This document shows, piece by piece, positions 22,177-33,100 of a DNA stretch of 53,086 nucleotides. Location of the stretch: contig JAZULN010000030.1 in NCBI GenBank assembly GCA_045603125.1, forward strand, positions 1 to 53,086, written 5' to 3'. This DNA is from CAKSFT01 sp045603125. Lineage in GTDB: Bacteria > Bacillota > Clostridia > UBA1381. The notes under the pieces were generated by a model that worked only from the letters and a program-made list of their open reading frames with translations, was not told the DNA's origin and did no database searches. The stretch's first letter is position 1. The number at the start of each line of letters is the position of its first letter. The position numbers were made by a program, and so were the translations under genes.

Positions 22177-25100
22177 ATGAAGGGTTTCTTTAAAAAGTTC
22201 TTACTTACATCGCTTATAACATCTGTAACATTCACCTCTGTTGGTTCTGCAAATAGCGTTGTAATCCGTGATTCAGTTACCGGTAATGAAGCGTTGGAGA
22301 TTCAAAGCCTTACAGGTCTATATGGCGACATAAGCTTTGAAGCACCAAAGACCGGCAAAGCACTTATAACTACTGCGGCATATCAATCAGACGGAACGCT
22401 GTTATCGGTTGTTACCGATCCTGTGGATATGACTGCCGGAGAGGTTGTTAAACACTCAACAAGGTCAGTAAACAGTACCTTGGCAGATTTTGTAAAGGTC
22501 TTTATTTGGGATAAAGAAGATTTGTCACCTATCTTAACAAACCCTTATATAATTCATAAGATAGGCACACTAGAAGAAAAGTTTATAACAAAAACCGTAG
22601 AAAACGTTAAACTTTGGGATACAGTAACTCTCGGTGATTTATTTGAAGAAAGTTCAAAAGAACTTAATAATCCAATAAAGAGCAGTGAAGTTTCAGTTAA
22701 TGTGTCGGGTATAGAGTATACATATACAAAGGATGAAGAAGACTGGAAAATGTCTACTCTTTTCGTGGATTCTTTAGGAACTGCAACGGTAACAATTACC
22801 GATAACAGACTTTGCCAAAATGCAGAAATTGAGTTTACGGTTATAGAGCCTGACCCGGTAGAGCGATATGAAGTTCTGTTTAAAAATACAGACAAATATA
22901 CCTATCGCGTAGGTAATTTAAACGCTGTTTCGGTAGGCAGTCTCTTTAATGCAGTAGCGGGTGCCCAAATTGTAAGCGACAGTGTAGAGGTTTTGGTTGA
23001 GAATGTTGACGGCGATGCGGCGGGAGTTTTCTCGAAAGACTCATCTGACTGGACAAAGGGTACTGTTCAGTTTAGCGGTACAGGTATTGTTGATGTAACA
23101 ATAAAAGACAGCCGCTATGGTATTCCGAAGACTGTTACTCTTGAGGTTGTGGATGCAACGAATACGACGGGTGCTGCAAGTGCAACCAAGGGAAATGTTG
23201 TTTTACTAAATGACAGCGGTTTTGGTAGCCTTGAGGTTTCAAACGGATACACACTTTACGGAAACGGCTTTAAATTAACCTGTTCAAGCGATTCCTATGC
23301 ATCGGATATGGGTTATTCCTTTGTGACATTAAATAACGGAACACTTGATAATGTTCAGATTATTTGCCCGAATTTCTCCCATGCAGTTTTATATAGCAGT
23401 AATATGAAGGATTCAGCAAATCAGTCATACACAGACGCAAACAATAAAACACGTTATTATAATGTAAGAAGTGCAATTTTGGCTACAGGAAACAATACTA
23501 TAGCTAATTCATACGTTTCGGGAGGAAGAGCCGCAGTATATGTAACCTCGGGAACTACAGTATTTGATAATTCTACGGTAAAGGGCGGTGCTGTAGCAAA
23601 TGTTCAGGTGGGTCCTGCTACCTCAGGAGTTGTGTTTAAGGATGCAACCTTAGTGCAGGTTCCGACTCAGGCAAATGTTAATAATACCGAAAATACACTT
23701 TTAGGCTTTAGTGTTCTTTTAATGGCGGATGATTCGGGTGTGTCGGCACCGGTTACATTAGAGGGAAATCTCATTCAGTATGCATGGATAGATGAAAGTG
23801 ATAAAGAGTATATCCCAGAAGACGGACAAATGCTTGTTGACCCGCTTTTGGCAAAAACAGAATATATTCATCAAATAGATGGTGTGGATTCTTTAAATTT
23901 AGGTATTGCGTGCATGGCGTCTGCAGTAGGAAGTGCGTTGAAGGAGCCAACAATAAACGATAAAAGAACCAATAAGGACACCGTTCCTTATGGGCTTGAT
24001 AATGTTACAGTTTTGAGTTCGACGGCTGCATATGTTTATTCAATTAAAAATTCAGTGGAAACAGATAGCAGTCTTACGGTTGAACCAACATTTACACCTA
24101 ACAAATATAATGAAATTCTGCCGGCGGTATCTTATTCGGATACCAACGAAAACAGAGTATTTTCTAAAGAATTTGATGCTACAAGAGGCTGGATAAACAA
24201 GTTATCGGTAGATCTTGATGCCGGAGCATATACCTTTGATTTCGGAAAGCTCGAGGTTATTAAGAACGGCACTAAGCTTGAATTTACTGTAACAGATAAG
24301 AATGGAAATAGTGTAGATAAGTTAACTGCTGTAAACTTAGGAGTAGGAAATCTTGACTATATCCTTACAGCTATAGACGGAGAGGGAAAAGAATATACGC
24401 TGAACTTTACTGTTTCTGCAACAAAAACATCTATAAATTCACCGGAGCTTGTTGCTGCAAACTATGCAGATGCATTATGTGTTGCATCAAGTAAGGGCGG
24501 AACATGGCATGGAGCCGCACCAGCATTGGAAGGAATACAGATAAAATATTGGAGTGTTAAGGAATCGGCTTATAAAACCATTACCCTTTCTGACTATACT
24601 CCTACAACTGCAGGACAGCTGAACGGAACAAATAAAACATGGACATATACCCATACCGATAATGATTTCACTCTGACCCTCACAGGCGGTCAGGTACATT
24701 CGGGTAACCAAGTTTACGCTATGCCGGTTGTGTGTGACGGAAAATTATATTTTGTTCCGGCAAGCTCAAATGGCTTGGTTAATACAGGCAACGATCCGAG
24801 AACTATACCTGTTTCATATGAATTTAAGGATAATGCTACAGATACTGCTCTTAAATTCAGTCACACATGGAGTGTTGCGGAAAATCAGGATGCTGAATAT
24901 AAGTACTCGGATTTCTGCGACGGAAAGTTGACCTTGCTTGATAGCAGTAGTGGTGGCGGCAACTGTGTAACCCCTGAAACCCTTATAACTCTTGCAGACG
25001 GAAGTCAGAAAGAGGTTCAGTATCTTACAGGCGATGAGGAGTTATTAGTATGGAATCTTAAGGAGGGTGCATACGACACCGCTCCGATAGTCTTTGTTGA

Positions 25101-25650
25101 TTCTGAAAATTCCAAGGAGTATGAAGTTGTAAAACTTTCCTTCTCAGACGACAGTTATACAGAACTTATCTATGAACACGGATATTTCGATATAGACCTT
25201 GGAGAATATGTGTATATAGATAAGGAAAATGCCAACGAATTTATCGGACACAGTTTTGTAAAACAAGACGATATTGAAAATAACACCTGGAAGAATGTAG
25301 AACTTACAGATGTTGAGATTGAAAAGAGAGTTACAAAGGCATATTCGCCTGTTACCTTCGAGCATTTATGCTACTATGTTGACGGATATCTTTCGATGCC
25401 GGGCGGAATTGAAGGATTGTTTAACATATTCGAAGTGGATACGGATAAAATGTGCTACGACTCTGAAAAGATGAACGAGGATATCCAGTCTTACGGATTA
25501 TTCTCTTATGAGGATTTCGAAGCTTTAATTCCTGAAATTGTATTTGAAGCCTTTAACGGCGACATTTTAAAGGTTGCTATAGGTAAAGGAATGCTTACAT
25601 GGGAAGATATCGAAATATTGGCAGAACGATATGTACCATTGGTAAAATAA
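22177..25650 (+). CDS. Large secreted protein with C-terminal Hint domain
   Basis: The 1157-residue protein begins with a signal peptide (MKGFFKKFLLTSLITSVTF). Two related Ig-like repeats follow (about 135-330, each ending in ATVTITD or VDVTIKD segments). Next is a Gly/Asn-rich region like a right-handed beta-helix (about 340-510), further beta domains, and then SSSGGGN. Residue C930 opens CVTPETLITLADGSQKEV, the first block of a Hint (hedgehog/intein) domain; H1001 in YEHGYFD fits the second block. No terminal His-Asn is present, and the protein continues to a C-terminal module (MPGGIEGLFNIFEVD, LTWEDIEILAERYVP). It probably self-cleaves at C930 by thioester chemistry without splicing. First gene of the surface locus. 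Confidence 0.82.
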   Translation: MKGFFKKFLLTSLITSVTFTSVGSANSVVIRDSVTGNEALEIQSLTGLYGDISFEAPKTGKALITTAAYQSDGTLLSVVTDPVDMTAGEVVKHSTRSVNSTLADFVKVFIWDKEDLSPILTNPYIIHKIGTLEEKFITKTVENVKLWDTVTLGDLFEESSKELNNPIKSSEVSVNVSGIEYTYTKDEEDWKMSTLFVDSLGTATVTITDNRLCQNAEIEFTVIEPDPVERYEVLFKNTDKYTYRVGNLNAVSVGSLFNAVAGAQIVSDSVEVLVENVDGDAAGVFSKDSSDWTKGTVQFSGTGIVDVTIKDSRYGIPKTVTLEVVDATNTTGAASATKGNVVLLNDSGFGSLEVSNGYTLYGNGFKLTCSSDSYASDMGYSFVTLNNGTLDNVQIICPNFSHAVLYSSNMKDSANQSYTDANNKTRYYNVRSAILATGNNTIANSYVSGGRAAVYVTSGTTVFDNSTVKGGAVANVQVGPATSGVVFKDATLVQVPTQANVNNTENTLLGFSVLLMADDSGVSAPVTLEGNLIQYAWIDESDKEYIPEDGQMLVDPLLAKTEYIHQIDGVDSLNLGIACMASAVGSALKEPTINDKRTNKDTVPYGLDNVTVLSSTAAYVYSIKNSVETDSSLTVEPTFTPNKYNEILPAVSYSDTNENRVFSKEFDATRGWINKLSVDLDAGAYTFDFGKLEVIKNGTKLEFTVTDKNGNSVDKLTAVNLGVGNLDYILTAIDGEGKEYTLNFTVSATKTSINSPELVAANYADALCVASSKGGTWHGAAPALEGIQIKYWSVKESAYKTITLSDYTPTTAGQLNGTNKTWTYTHTDNDFTLTLTGGQVHSGNQVYAMPVVCDGKLYFVPASSNGLVNTGNDPRTIPVSYEFKDNATDTALKFSHTWSVAENQDAEYKYSDFCDGKLTLLDSSSGGGNCVTPETLITLADGSQKEVQYLTGDEELLVWNLKEGAYDTAPIVFVDSENSKEYEVVKLSFSDDSYTELIYEHGYFDIDLGEYVYIDKENANEFIGHSFVKQDDIENNTWKNVELTDVEIEKRVTKAYSPVTFEHLCYYVDGYLSMPGGIEGLFNIFEVDTDKMCYDSEKMNEDIQSYGLFSYEDFEALIPEIVFEAFNGDILKVAIGKGMLTWEDIEILAERYVPLVK

Positions 25651-25692
25651 GATTATACTTTTAGATTAAAGATTCAGGAGGAAAACAGAATA

Positions 25693-27663
25693 ATGAAAAA
25701 AATAACTAAAAAAATATTTTCGGTTATCCTTACTTGTTCTATTGTTTTAGGAGCATTTCCAACATTTTTTGCTTATGCTTCACCGGAAAAGATGGAGCTT
25801 TTGATTGAAGATATCACGAAAGCTACACCAACTCTTGAAGGTGAATCAAAGGTTAAGGTAAGTGTTAAGGGTGTAAGCGGGAAGGTGAAGAATTTTCAAG
25901 TAAAGCTTGCCTTTTCAGGGGACTTAAAATATACAGGAATTGAGTATCTCACAGGGAAAAACGACCCTGACAACGGCTGTGTTACATTCACACCCGATAC
26001 GTCAATCACCAATATAAGTAAGGTAATGACTCCGTTTATTGCAACCAATTCGAAAAATGCAATCGAGTTTTCGCCGGAAGGTCAGGAGCTATTTATCCTC
26101 ACCTTCAAGGGAGAAGGCGGTAAATCAGGCGAGATTTCAGCAATCACATCTCCCGACGAAACCTTCTGCGTTACAGACGAAAAGGAATATGAGGCAGAAA
26201 AAACCACACCATGTAAGTTTACAGCCGGCACCCAGACGGTGAGCAGTAAAGATGCAACAGTAAAACTTATTATGGATAAAGTTACTTCCTTTGCGGCAAC
26301 AGGCGGTTCCGAGGAGTATAAAGATAGCGGAATTACTCTTACAATTATAAGTGAAACATCAGGTTATACTATTCATACCACCTTAAATGATATTCCAAAA
26401 ATTGAAGGCGGTCATCGTGAAAGTGAGGTAATACCTACCTTTACCGTAACAAATACAGTTCTTTCTGAGGATACATATACTGTAAAAGTTGCAGGTGACG
26501 GATATACCGATTATGAAATAACGGGCGTTACTTTTGACAATGTAATTGAAATTACAAACGCCCAGCTTATTCCGGGAGATTTAAACGGAGATAATAAGGT
26601 TGATAATAAGGATAAAGTGTTGATGGAAAAAGCCATTGATGCAGAGTCACTAAGCGATGTTGAAGGGCTTTTTGAAAATCCAAATTTAAACCGTGATAAT
26701 AGAGTGGACAGTAAGGATTTGGCTATTTTAGAGTCGGTAATGGAAGATAATGAAATAGTTCCTGCTAGAATGACCGCTCCTACCGTTTCCGGCGGAGACA
26801 GAAAAATCACCGTAAAATGGGTTAAACCTGAAGATGAATCGGTAACAGGATATGTTGTTAAATATGGCGACTCTGCGAATAATTTAGACAAAACAAAGGA
26901 AATTACCGGAAAAGATGTTCTCGAAACCGAAATAACCGACCTTAGCGCCGACACGTGGTATTATGTAACTGTAGCGGCTAAAAATGCTAAAGGTGTCGGA
27001 GAAATGTCTGCTATGGAAAGTGCTAAAACCGACAGCACCGGTGGCGGTGGTGGTGGCGGTTTTGGAGGTCCGATTGGAGGAAATACCAATAAAGATAACC
27101 AAAATCAGGAAAACACCGGAGCTTTCAATGACCTTGCCGGCTATGATTGGGCAAAAGATGCCATATACAAATTAAAAGATTTGGGAATTATAAGCGGTAC
27201 AAGTGCCAATACATATTCACCTGCAAAGAATATAGAGCGTGGTGACTTCATATTGATACTTACAAGGATGTTAAAACTTGAAAATGCCTTTGAAGAAAAT
27301 TTTGCCGATGTTCCGGCAGGAAGTTACTACTATGACGCAATCGGAAAGGCAAAGGCTATTGGCATTGCCACAGGTGACGGCATAAACTTCAAGCCTGAAA
27401 GCTCAATAACCCGTCAGGATTTAATAACACTTTCTTACCGGGCTTTCTTAAATGCGGGATATATTCTTGAAGAAAGTGAAACCACTGTTTTAGAACAGTT
27501 TAGCGATATGGCGGCAATTTCTGAATACGCACTGATACCTTTGGCATCTATGGTAAAGGCAGGGATAATAAAGGGTAGCGGAAGCGGTGTAAACCCAAAG
27601 GGCTTGGCAACACGAGCAGAGGTTGCGGTTATGTGTCAAAGACTTTATGAACTTTTAAAATAA
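25693..27663 (+). CDS. SLH-anchored surface protein with cohesin-like, dockerin and FN3 domains
   Basis: The 656-residue protein has a signal peptide (about 1-30). A beta-sandwich resembling a cohesin/carbohydrate-binding-like domain (about 33-190) follows, then a second beta domain. A dockerin-type segment with two calcium loops (GDLNGDNKVDNKD at about 293 and NLNRDNRVDSKD at about 332) is next. A fibronectin type III domain (about 360-445), a poly-Gly linker and three SLH repeats (about 475-656) complete it. SLH repeats bind pyruvylated secondary cell-wall polymer, so it should be held at the wall. It follows the Hint gene by 42 bases with an AGGAGG site, so they may be co-transcribed. Confidence 0.85.
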   Translation: MKKITKKIFSVILTCSIVLGAFPTFFAYASPEKMELLIEDITKATPTLEGESKVKVSVKGVSGKVKNFQVKLAFSGDLKYTGIEYLTGKNDPDNGCVTFTPDTSITNISKVMTPFIATNSKNAIEFSPEGQELFILTFKGEGGKSGEISAITSPDETFCVTDEKEYEAEKTTPCKFTAGTQTVSSKDATVKLIMDKVTSFAATGGSEEYKDSGITLTIISETSGYTIHTTLNDIPKIEGGHRESEVIPTFTVTNTVLSEDTYTVKVAGDGYTDYEITGVTFDNVIEITNAQLIPGDLNGDNKVDNKDKVLMEKAIDAESLSDVEGLFENPNLNRDNRVDSKDLAILESVMEDNEIVPARMTAPTVSGGDRKITVKWVKPEDESVTGYVVKYGDSANNLDKTKEITGKDVLETEITDLSADTWYYVTVAAKNAKGVGEMSAMESAKTDSTGGGGGGGFGGPIGGNTNKDNQNQENTGAFNDLAGYDWAKDAIYKLKDLGIISGTSANTYSPAKNIERGDFILILTRMLKLENAFEENFADVPAGSYYYDAIGKAKAIGIATGDGINFKPESSITRQDLITLSYRAFLNAGYILEESETTVLEQFSDMAAISEYALIPLASMVKAGIIKGSGSGVNPKGLATRAEVAVMCQRLYELLK

Positions 27664-27753
27664 TTTTCCCTTAGAGGAAAATCCATCGTGATAGAGATAT
27701 CCGGTGTTTAAATATATAAAAAATAAAAATTTTAAAGAAAAGAGGAACGTGCT

Positions 27754-29925
27754 ATGATTAAGAAAATTTTAGCAGGCATAGTTGCAGCAGCTATGAGTAT
27801 CTCAGCAGTAAGTGTTGTAACTTTTGCAGAAGAAGAGGTACAATTACCACAATGTGTGGCAAGTGAAATTACAGGTGATGCTCTAAAGATCACCGATGAT
27901 TTTACACTTGATTTCGGTATGACATTTGCTACAAATGATACTGTAAAGGATCTTATTGGTAATCCTGTGGCAGATTGGTTGGTTGATTATGAAATCACCT
28001 TCAGCGAAGATACTACCGCAATTCTTGCAGGTCAGTATGACAATTACGACGAAGATTGGGTTATAGGTAATTTTGTTGAAGAAGAGTTAGGTCTTTCAGA
28101 ATTAGGTTATGAATTCAAGAAGGGCGAAACAGTAAAGATTATGGAAACATTTTTTGCTCCTATCTTCAAGGAATATAATGCGAACCAAAGCTTCACTTAT
28201 ACCGATGTTGTAACATTTGTTAAAACCTTTAACTGTGGTGTTAAGGTGACAGGCAACAAAGACGTTGACATTACATTAAAGCTTTGTCTTTACGAAGCAG
28301 AACGCGGTCCTGTTGATGAAAACGGTCACGTTCAGTATATAACAAATGGTGTTGAACACACAGTATTTGAACAAGATTACCCATATGAATCACTAACAAC
28401 CCGTCTTGATGAAACAGGTTCAGATGTAGATAAGGCTGAAATCATCAACGAAATAGCAGATGAATATAATAAAGATGTCGTTGTAGAGGCTATAAAGGGT
28501 CTTGATGAGGAAGGTAAAGAGGCTATTTCGGTTGAAACAATCGAAAAGCTTGCTGCTACAGTTCCAACCGAAGGTGAAACCGGTGCAGAAGTTTCTACAA
28601 TCGAAGGAACAAACACGACTATTACAATAAGTGTAGAAGAAAATTCTAAAGATGAAGCAGATCACACTTCATTAAAAGAAGGCATTATTTATGATATTGA
28701 TGCATTTGAAAACGGATCAGAGGTTTTAGGTGTTCTTGATGCACCTGTACTTGTAAAGATTCCTGTTGCAGATTCTTCACTTGTTAAAGAAGTTCGCCAC
28801 TGCCATGGCGGTGTGGTTGAAAGCATCCCATTCACAAAGGGCAATGGCTATATCGCATTTACAATGGTTAAGTTCTCACAAGTATCAATTATCACAGACG
28901 CTGAGCCTGAAACAGGTAAGGCAGTTTTAGAATTTGTTCCAAATGATACAGATGCCACAGATGGAATTTTAACTTATGACCTTGTTTTAAGAGGTTCAGA
29001 TATTAACGTTGTAAAATATTTTACTTCAGGTGAATTTTCAGTAACCGCATCTGATGCAATAGCACGTTGGAATATTAAGGCTATAAATGATGAAACAAAC
29101 ATCAAGCTTGAAAGCCAGAATGGTAACACAAGAAAGTATCTTGTAAACTTAAAGGCTTGGGATAAGGTAAATTCATGGACAGCAAACATCACAGATGAAA
29201 ATCTTGTTCTTGGTACTCTTACAGTAGAAGGCTATGGTGTAGAAGGCTACATTGCTTTTGAAAATGGTATCCTTATGAACAAGCACGATATCACAAGTGA
29301 TGCAGAAAACCTACCAATAGCAATCGAAACAGAGGCAGGTAAAAGTGCTCACTTTGATATTCCTGTTCCTGAAAGAAAGTTAACTGTTAAGGTTATCGCT
29401 AACCACAACGTAGCAAACCAGAACTGGAAGTATCAGGATATGACTGTAACAATCAGCGGTGTTGACCTTAAAAAGGATCTTTCATACAATTTGGGAGACG
29501 GCGGTGTAGATGTTGACTTTGCAAATAACACTTATACTGTTGAAGCCGACCTTCTTCTTGACAGAGATTACACAGTAACTGTTGAAGGCGCAGGCTACAG
29601 AAGTGCAGAATACAATGTTACAATGACAAATAACAAGACTGTTGTTTTCTGGAACAACGCGAAAGACTATGAAGATGCAATGGAAATTTACGAAGAAAAC
29701 GGCAGCGAAGTTAAGAAAGGCTTAGCTAAGGTTAACTTCCTTGCAGGAGATATTGTAAATGATAATCAAATTAACATTTATGACCTTTCTGCAGTAGTTT
29801 CATATTTTGACGAAAAGGTAACTGATTTCACACAAAAGAATTCTCTTGCTCAGTATGACCTTAACCGTGACGGAAACATCAATTCAAGAGATATTTCAAT
29901 CCTTCTTGAATCATGGGGAAGATAA
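27754..29925 (+). CDS. Secreted protein with cohesin-like domain and C-terminal dockerin
   Basis: The 723-residue protein has a clear signal peptide (MIKKILAGIVAAAMSISAVS, cleavage near TFAEE). A long N-terminal region rich in Glu/Asp follows (about 30-390). A beta-sandwich with a cohesin-like opening (GKAVLEFVPNDTD at about 390) is next, then a further beta domain. The C-terminus is a dockerin with AGDIVNDNQINIYDLSAVVS and YDLNRDGNINSRDISILLES (about 662-723). It has no SLH repeat or LPXTG signal, so retention would depend on a partner, perhaps a cohesin on the neighbouring proteins. No catalytic domain is recognised. It is preceded by an AAAGAGGAA site. Confidence 0.8.
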   Translation: MIKKILAGIVAAAMSISAVSVVTFAEEEVQLPQCVASEITGDALKITDDFTLDFGMTFATNDTVKDLIGNPVADWLVDYEITFSEDTTAILAGQYDNYDEDWVIGNFVEEELGLSELGYEFKKGETVKIMETFFAPIFKEYNANQSFTYTDVVTFVKTFNCGVKVTGNKDVDITLKLCLYEAERGPVDENGHVQYITNGVEHTVFEQDYPYESLTTRLDETGSDVDKAEIINEIADEYNKDVVVEAIKGLDEEGKEAISVETIEKLAATVPTEGETGAEVSTIEGTNTTITISVEENSKDEADHTSLKEGIIYDIDAFENGSEVLGVLDAPVLVKIPVADSSLVKEVRHCHGGVVESIPFTKGNGYIAFTMVKFSQVSIITDAEPETGKAVLEFVPNDTDATDGILTYDLVLRGSDINVVKYFTSGEFSVTASDAIARWNIKAINDETNIKLESQNGNTRKYLVNLKAWDKVNSWTANITDENLVLGTLTVEGYGVEGYIAFENGILMNKHDITSDAENLPIAIETEAGKSAHFDIPVPERKLTVKVIANHNVANQNWKYQDMTVTISGVDLKKDLSYNLGDGGVDVDFANNTYTVEADLLLDRDYTVTVEGAGYRSAEYNVTMTNNKTVVFWNNAKDYEDAMEIYEENGSEVKKGLAKVNFLAGDIVNDNQINIYDLSAVVSYFDEKVTDFTQKNSLAQYDLNRDGNINSRDISILLESWGR

Positions 29926-29940
29926 ATTTTTAAATTGAAG

Positions 29941-30027
29941 GCGGAGGATTAGTTCTTCCGCCCTCTTTCAAATAGAACAATAATTGGAAAAATGTGTTTA
30001 AAATTAAAAAATTGTTCTATTTGAAAG
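29941..30027. promoter_or_regulatory. Hairpin terminator and 17-bp inverted repeat
   Basis: GGCGGA/TCCGCC (29940-29963) is a likely terminator of the dockerin gene. CTTTCAAATAGAACAAT (29965-29981) and its exact complement (30011-30027) follow, then TATTATAAT (30030-30038), a likely -10 of the next gene. The dyad may be an operator or a second hairpin. Confidence 0.55.
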
Positions 30028-30109
30028 GGTATTATAATACTGCTTACATTTAAACTAAAGAAAAACAACGAAAATTTGTTTTAAAATACATTGAAGTGGA
30101 GGAAGAATA

Positions 30110-33100
30110 ATGAGATACACAAAGCTTGGTTCTTTAATTTTAGCATTTATAATGATGTTTTCGATAGCATCGCCTGAGGCTGTTTTAGGGGAAGAGTCAA
30201 AGAAGCAGACTCCAAGGAGAGTGTATCTTCATGCACGTGGAAAGGATCCTGCGGGAACCTATGATTTTTCAGAGGTTTTGAAGGATGAAACTACATATCT
30301 CTATTTTGCAATTGATGATCCTAACAATTTGAAAAATTATGATGATTCTGATATTACTTCTCCCAATATTTCAAATGCCATTAAAAAGGCTGTGAGTGAT
30401 ACAGAGGAAAATCTCAGATTAGAAGCAAAAGCTTCCAGTGATAAATTGGTTTTTGAAAATGATTCAAAAAAACAGGAATACATAGATAAATATATTTCAG
30501 ATCGTATTGAAGGGGTGCGTAACCTTGCGGCATACCGGGGCGAGCAGATGGCACGCCACACAAAGCCTTGGGATGACTTAAATGGTTATACTGTAAAGAT
30601 ATATTTTGATAATACATTTTTTGAGTTTGCCGATACAGAAACAACAAACGCCTCAAAACGAATTGATTATACCATTCCTAACAAAAATATAACTTCGAGT
30701 GACTTTGAAGGTGTAATCAACGGAATCGGGGTTCCTGAATCTATTGGCTATTATCCGGAGCAGGAAGGCAGCGGGGTTGTCAGTGGTAACATAAGCTGTG
30801 CGTACGTAAGAGTATTTTTCAGCGGAACTTTTCTTCCCAAGGAAGAAAATCCCGATAATTGGTTTAACTTATGTGCCCTTCCGCTAAAACCAAAAAAAAC
30901 CGGAACTACACAGGTTTATATTGATATAAACACCGCCGACGAATACACTCTGGAGCTTTTTGCAAAGCACGATAGTGAATCCTTACCAACATTTCAGGCA
31001 CAGGCCCAAAATGGCGGAAAACATACAATTATCATAAAGGACAGTGTACGTCCAAATGCCCCATGGGCAACACCTACCCCTGCCGACTTTGTGAAGGGTG
31101 ACAGTATTTCTCTTAAATGTGATGATATGGAAAACTACAATATCTATTATACTGTAAACGGCAGCGAAAAGAAACTTTACACAAAGCCTTTCACCATTGA
31201 TTCAACATCGGTTATAAACTGCTACTGTGTTAAAAAGACCGATACCGAGGAGAAAAATCCAAGTAACACCGTAAGTTACAAGTATGAGATATTGCCCGAT
31301 AAACCACTACTATTTATTGGCGACGGTACCGAAAAAACGCTTATTACAAACGTTCACAACGAAAAAGATACCTTCACTGTATATGCCGACAACGCCTTAG
31401 AATATGACGGCATTTTAGAGGCAGGTACATATATTTATTATACATTTACCGATAGCGAGGTGTCTGAATATAATTCTAAAGACTCAGACTGGGTAAAACT
31501 TACACCGAATAACGGAAATCCGCTAGAAATTGACAGCACCAAAAAGGTCCGCCTGATAACTGTGAAGGAGAGCCTTAACGGAGCCGAGATAAGTGATGTG
31601 TCGGTCTATCTTTTGGGAATTATGCCGGGTGAAATAACAGCTAACCCTACAAGCGGCGAATTTACAGAGCCTACAAAGGTAACTCTTGAATGTAAAAAGA
31701 ACCCTGAGGCAGAGATATATTATACTTTAGACGGAAGTGACCCTCGTGAAAACGGTATAAAATACACCGAAGGAATGATTACTGTCACAAAAGACACAAC
31801 CATTCGTGCTGTTGGCTTAAAAGACGGTATTTACGGTGATGTAGAAACATTTTTCTATAAAATTAATTCTAAAGATTCGCCAATCGAGGCATATCTTCCT
31901 TCAGGTGAATATGAGGGCGAATGCAATGTAACCCTTGTAACCGACAGTGATGATGAAATTTTATACTCCATCGATAACGGGAAGTCCTGGGAAACTTATA
32001 AAAAGGTTATTCAAATCAAAGAAGACACAACAATTATTGCCAAGAAAAAGAACTCAGACAAGAAATATTCCTTCATATATGACATAAAACCTACAGCACC
32101 GGTATTTGTGCCCGAAAGCACCCATTTTTCTGCAACCGATACGGTAACTATCTATAGTCCCGATTCTGTAACAGACAGTGTTGGTAAGAATGAGTATACT
32201 CTTTATTATACATTAAATGGTGACGACCCGACAGATATTTCAAAGGCAATAGAGGTTAAAAATGTCCTTGATACCGCTACTGTTACAATTACAGATTATA
32301 CGGTAATAAAGGCTATAGTATGTAAAAACGGTGATTTTTCGAGAGTTGTGGAGCATACATATAATGTAAATCCAACACGTCCGGCAGAACCGGTACCTAC
32401 ACTTAACCCCGGATATTATACCCAAAAAATCGGAGAAAATGGTTTTTCCACAGGATTTTTGGCAGAACAAGACGGTGTTGTAGAAATATATTATACCGTT
32501 TCTTATGACGGCAAATTTGTGGCAGACCCTGTAAGCGGAAAACCGGTTTATTACGATAAAAATACCCCTATTGACATCAAGGGACGGACAATAATTAAAG
32601 CCATAGCTGTAGATGTGAATAACAATACTAAAAGCGAAGTGGGTATTTTTGAGTACATCGTGACTCCCGAACCGCCAAAGGCAGCAACCGAAGGAAAAAC
32701 AAAAACAAGATATATTCCGGTTAAAGCTGTAGAAGAAAGCATTGTTAACTATAAGATGGGAGATTACATAGGCAGCGTTTTAGCACCACAGGAAACCTTT
32801 TATATTGACATGGAAACTGGTCTAGCATATAAAGATGTTGAAGGAAAAAACAAGCTCGATCCTAACCAGACAAGCAATATAACAAACAAATCAGAGAATG
32901 TTTTACTGGAGTTATCGGCAAAGCTTGACGGCATTGAAAGTGAAAAGGCTGTTTTTAGATATAGTATGACATCAGACGAACTTGCACCGCCATACGCCGA
33001 TAAACCTTCGGGTATATATGAAGAATATTCAGATGGAAAAAACAGAATTTTCAAGGTAAAACTAGATTCTCTAAACTTACAAGATACGATTTCCTATAGA

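Noticed and set aside
24961..25650. A full protein-splicing intein in the 1157-aa protein
   Set aside because: Only the N-terminal cysteine and His blocks are present. There is no C-terminal His-Asn and no extein after it, and no homing endonuclease, so splicing is unlikely.
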